Assembly (NCBI GenBank): GCA_016758965.1
Contig: JAEPRB010000416.1
Coordinates: 1-23,802 of the forward strand
DNA: 23,802 bases
Reading direction: 5' to 3'
Origin: Circinella minor
Taxonomy: Eukaryota > Mucoromycota > Mucoromycetes > Mucorales > Lichtheimiaceae
Part shown: positions 20,242-23,802 of the stretch, piece by piece
Position numbering within the stretch: position 1 is the first letter of the stretch
Layout: every line of letters starts with the position of its first letter
Position numbers and translations under genes: made by a program
The notes under the pieces: model-generated
Told to the model about the DNA's origin: nothing
Databases searched by the model: none
What the model saw: only the letters and a program-made list of their open reading frames with translations

Positions 20242-22423
20242 ATGAATTGTAACTTTTCTTCCAATGCTTCTTCATTGGCATCCTCATCTTCCAATCAAGA
20301 TGCTGATTCGAATGACAATCTTAACTCTTCCCATGCTGCTGCATTGGCTGAAAATCAAGCCAAGGAAGCTGAAATCTCGGGAGAGATGCTTGCCATGAAA
20401 AAAATGCTTCAAAGTGAAAACACACAAAGAAACTATAAAAATAAAAGACAGTTGTTTATCATAAGTTCTAGGGCGTCTAGGTCTAGCATAATAAATGTCA
20501 TACTGTAGCTCCGAAGGTTTATCTAAATAGAATAATGTGAATGAATAGGATTGGTGTGCAGAAAACTATCATTATGAAGTTGAGCCAAATGTTTTTAAGG
20601 TTGATGAGCTTGTCACTGAAGCAAAACTTTTGCGATTTTTAAAGGAAGTTGTTAATAAAACGGGTAATAGAAAGTGCAAGCGAGACGATGGCGAAACGAT
20701 GGCGCTTGGTTATGAAAGTAACCAACAGTACATCAAAGCTGTCATCGATCTCTACCATGATCAAGTTGCTGCTGGAGTTAACTCTCACCCTCATCCACGT
20801 GGACAAAAGGTTAACACCTGGCGCAAAGGAAAAGCAAAGCATAATAGAGATACACTCTATGAAAGCTTTACTGATCGTGGTGTTGGAACTTTGCAGGATG
20901 GCTATGATTATAATGAGATGGTTGCTGTCTCTTTATACTTTTTTACCAACCGTGATCATGAACCAGTAGCAGAAATGCGAAACCGTGCTTCATTTTTAAT
21001 GCACCACATGATGATGCTTTGTGGTGAGAACTCGCGATTTGCAGAGTTCGCAGACCTGTTTGGAATCAATTTTCCAGAAGACGAAGAGAACAGCACTCCC
21101 TGCCCTGTACTTGCATTCTATTCTGACTTTGGTAAAACTCTTGCCAATAGAAACCGCATGTACTTTGCAATAATTCAACATAAAGATGTACAAGTATGTG
21201 CATTTGGTGCCATCGCCTTTTATCTTTTTTATCGTTTCCATATGTCCAATGAAAAGTTCCCAAAATTTACTAAGAATGAGGATCGGTATGGCTTGAAGTT
21301 GTTGAAAGGAAAAGACGCTAAAAAGCAAATGGCGTACACCACAATGAATGCGCCAATTGTCCATGCATTTCGTCAATATAATATTACAAGTTTACACACA
21401 ACACACACTGGACGTGGATCAGGTGCACGAGATGCCGAATTGCGTGGGGCAACAGAAGACCAATTATGTCGACATGGCTGCTGTAATATGCAAAGCATGG
21501 AGCGCCATTATCTAATGAAGCTATCAAGAGCTTCAATCTGTGCAGTCAACGGATTCCCTACCGGAAAAGGTAGATATTGGCTTCGTCATGCTTTGGTACA
21601 GCCAGAAGAATCATTGCAACGAAAAATCTTCCCTGAGGTTGACAACTGGCTGTCGAAAGTTGAAAGTGAAAATGATGCCGAAAGGTCAATTTCTGCACAA
21701 GGGTTTTTACGTCTCATGAAAACAATGCGCGTTGTTATTTTACAAGATGCAGCTGTGTTACGAGAACAGCACCCAACTCATCCTATGTTTAATCATCCTA
21801 TCTTTCAAGGACAGGATTTTCTTTCGTTTGCTGCAGCTTCAGCCCATGCTGTTCGAACAACACCTACACCCTCTCACATACAAATACAAGATGTCATACC
21901 TGAGGTAAATCATCGTCTCGATGACATAGATACGAAGATGGGAATGTATCATCGAGCAGAGCTCAAGACATTACGCCAGAAGAATGCAGAGCTCAAGCGA
22001 AGTTTGGGAGCTTTGCATGAAAAAATTGATTGTCTTACAACTGGTTATTTCCGTTTTGTTCCCAGTGGCACTTCTGTTGAATCTGTAGTAACACCACCAG
22101 TAGCTGAAGTCAGTTCTTCTAGTAGTTCGCAGCCCGTTCAGAGTTCTACTAGTGAACCTAACCAACCTCCATGCTACGAGCTTGATACTAATATTTAAAC
22201 AGTTGATGAGGTATGGCGTGAATAGTTTGTAGGTCTTGCTAGCCATTTACCTTCTGTTTCTGAATTGGAAGAAAAATGGAATGCAGCCTGGAGACCTAGT
22301 ACCACAATGAGACAATGGTTTAGTCGACGTTTGCTTATTGTGAAAGCTGTAAAAGCCATTGCGGAACAAAAAGAAATACCACATGGTGGGATGTGCAATA
22401 CCTTAATGGTTACAAATATATAA
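20242..22423 (+). pseudogene. Crypton-type tyrosine recombinase with GCR1_C-like tail, decayed
   Basis: The model is 20242-20460 joined to 20549-22423, about 697 residues. The Ser/Asn-rich N-terminus is followed by a helical NTQRNYKNKRQLF segment, then DWCAENYHYE. This matches the N-terminal SAM-like/core-binding arrangement of fungal Crypton and Ndc10-like recombinases. Catalytic residues are visible: Arg about 236 (ENSRFAEFADL), His about 359 and Arg about 362 (THTGRGSGAR), His about 382 (CRHGCC) and the nucleophile Tyr about 394 (ERHYLMKL). The enzyme would integrate and excise a circular DNA in the nucleus. A coiled coil near residues 550-580 precedes a Ser-rich linker. After TAA 22196-22198 and TAG 22223-22225 the same frame continues into a GCR1_C-like DNA-binding tail (LPSVSELEEKWNAAWRPST). 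The 88-base intron starts ATAAGT where GTAAGT is expected, so splicing is also damaged. Confidence 0.87.
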
Positions 22424-22838
22424 TAATTTTCAATAAAAACAATTGTTCTTTTATATCAAAATTGAATTTTTTCTATTAAATAAAAAATGGATAATATAAT
22501 GGATTATACACCTTTAATTACAGATGAGGTAAACTTTATCATTGCCAATTATTAGATGTTTCTTGAATTAAATTGGCCTATTATAAATAATAGATTCAAA
22601 CATAGAACAGAAATTAAGCATATTAGGGGGTTTCAAAAATGAAAAAATTGATTTTTAAATCGACGAGAGTTTTGTCGATTTGGTCAATTTCGTCGATTTC
22701 AAAAAAAGTATAATTTAAACTACAGAACCAATTAAAATAGCTTGTGCATCTAACTGGCCAATAGGGCAAGTTTTTCTTGTCTTATGTTGTACCTGTAAAG
22801 TGACCTGTGGGATTTTTTTGTTACTTCTTTCTTTCAAC
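22424..22838. other. spacer with candidate left end of the Harbinger element
   Basis: No gene is seen. Near 22623-22626 the text TTA is followed by GGGGGTTTCAAAAATG, which fits a PIF/Harbinger end (three-base TWA target duplication, G-rich start). ATCGAC/GTCGAT occurs three times at 22659-22700, possibly subterminal transposase sites. The matching right end is outside the window, so the boundary is unproven. A pyrimidine-rich leader precedes the ATG at 22839. Confidence 0.38.
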
Positions 22839-23528
22839 ATGGCAAAACTTTCACAAAAACAACGTACAATTAAACGAATTCATTCAACAGTTAGAACATT
22901 AGAATATCGTAAAGCATCAATGTTAACGGGATCTCGAGAATATAAATATACTCAAAAAGAAATTGACGATCTGATGGAGATTGTTAAAGGGATTGAAAAA
23001 TATCATTATCTTAATCCACGTCGAAATATCCCAAAGCTTACAGAATATGCATCGTTTTTCTTTTCTTGGGACAATGCTGAATTTCGAAACATAGTTCGTA
23101 TGAATAAATCGACTTTTGCATTACTCACCAAAAAGATTGCAAAGCACGAAGTGTTTAAATCAAAAGGCAGTGGACGCAATCAAAGGCCTGTCTGGCTTCA
23201 GTTAGCTTGTACCTTGGAGCGATTAGCCCACGACGGTACTGGGCAGTCAGTGCATGGTATTTCACGTCAATGGGGTATCGCGTCTGGCTCAGTCAGTACG
23301 TATATGAAACGTGTTATTACAGCACTTAATGACCTTTCACCCCACTATATCAAGTGGCCCGAGGCAACAGAACGAAAGCAAATAGCAACTTTCATTAAAG
23401 AGTTTCATAACTTTCCTTCTTGTGTTAGGTATATTGATGGGACCCATATGGTCTTGTCACAAAAACCGAAGAAACAAGGGGAGGTTTACTTCAATTGCAA
23501 ACAGCGTTATTCGATGAATGTGCAAGCC
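22839..23528 (+). pseudogene. PIF/Harbinger-family transposase, 3' truncated
   Basis: The start chosen is MAKLSQKQ at 22839; upstream in-frame codons lack an ATG. About 230 residues are readable: a basic N-terminus, a helix-rich region with FRNIVRMNKSTFALLTKKI, an HTH-like segment (GISRQWGIASGSVSTYMKRV), then CVRYIDGTHM, which holds the first catalytic Asp (about residue 200), and YFNCKQRYSMNVQA. These fit the HARBI1/PIF DDE transposase family, where NVQA is normally followed by the second Asp block. Here the frame ends abruptly at the TAGGG boundary at 23529, so the second and third catalytic acids are missing from view. They may resume beyond the window after the inserted element. Confidence 0.83.
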
Positions 23529-23802
23529 TAGGGTTATTCATCTTATCCGCTATCCGCTCATCCGATCCGCATCCGCATCCGCAAGAGCGGATGCGGATAG
23601 ACATTTGCGGATGCGGATAGGTATGGTATCCGATCCGACTATCCGCTCTATCCGCAAGTGTTCATGTCTTTGGGTTTTTTTTTTTTTTTAAAAAAAAAAA
23701 AAGTTGTTTCAAAAGAATATCAAAGTACTGCATTGAAAAAGCGAGTAATAATTTTAGTTAATTGAAAGTAGTAAATTATAAATATTGGAGAAAGTAGTTG
23801 AT
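23529..23802 (+). mobile_element. left end of an inserted element, hAT-like, runs off the window
   Basis: It begins TAGGGTTATTCATC exactly where the Harbinger frame is interrupted. Many hAT elements start YAGGG, and several have ATCCGC-type subterminal repeats. At 23543-23655, ATCCGC/GCGGAT occurs many times in both orientations, forming a strong potential hairpin. The eight bases before it (TGCAAGCC) would be the target duplication, but the right copy is outside the window. No coding sequence is present in the visible part. Confidence 0.52.
23675..23702. repeat. perfect T-run/A-run palindrome
   Basis: Fifteen T are followed directly by 13 A, giving a self-complementary tract inside the hAT-like end. 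It may be a slippage-prone or assembly-sensitive site. Confidence 0.7.

Noticed and set aside
23541..23665. CRISPR-like or satellite array
   Set aside because: The ATCCGC units are short, irregular and in both orientations with no spacers, and begin at a transposon-type boundary.

Overview
This window looks like a transposon graveyard from a filamentous fungus. It is AT-rich throughout. Its reading frames are broken by short (about 50-105 base) introns with GTATGT/GTAAGT donors and AT-rich bodies. Every identifiable protein belongs to a mobile element: a Ty3/Gypsy-type retrotransposon, a CACTA (tnp2) transposase, a KDZ transposase, a Tc1/mariner-related DDE transposase, a Crypton-type tyrosine recombinase and a PIF/Harbinger transposase. 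This mix, with spliced Tnp2/KDZ/Crypton genes, suggests an early-diverging fungus (Mucoromycota-like). That placement is inference; nothing in the window fixes the species. No host housekeeping gene, rRNA, tRNA or CRISPR array was found.

Layout. 1-715: AT-rich, no gene. 716-3212: 5' LTR, candidate primer-binding site and a decayed gag-protease. 3213-11786: an 8.6-kb CACTA-like element with near-identical inverted ends beginning CACTG. It carries an accessory gene (4405-5890, +), a transposase (9909-7136, -) and a small coiled-coil gene (11090-10373, -). Nested inside it are a solo-LTR-like insertion (5044-5327) and a 789-base TA-flanked MITE (6004-6792). 11787-14696: a multi-exon KDZ transposase whose 3' end is cut off by the CACTA end. 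14771-15045: a copy of the same solo-LTR family. 15163-17662: an exactly 2,500-base Tc1/mariner-type element with perfect 29-base inverted repeats and a TA duplication. 17665-18059: AT-rich with a duplicated 38-base block. 18095-19107: the tail of a Gypsy integrase, a polypurine tract and a truncated 3' LTR related to the one at 716. 19111-19850: a spliced, unidentified gene remnant (-). 19912-20060: a third solo-LTR copy. 20242-22423: Crypton recombinase with a GCR1_C-like tail. 22839-23528: PIF/Harbinger transposase, cut off by a TAGGG-beginning, ATCCGC-repeat-rich element end that runs off the window.

How it fits together. The same lesion recurs in five unrelated elements: otherwise open frames are interrupted by single TGA, TAG or TAA codons, and each can be explained by one C-to-T or G-to-A transition. 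The Crypton also has a splice donor reading ATAAGT where GTAAGT is expected. The mariner element has identical ends but two such stops. This suggests transition-biased inactivation (RIP-like mutation or deamination of methylated C) acting across the region. The CACTA element has different, unrelated element sequence on its two sides and no matching target duplication, so the mosaic was probably shaped by recombination between copies as well as by simple nesting.
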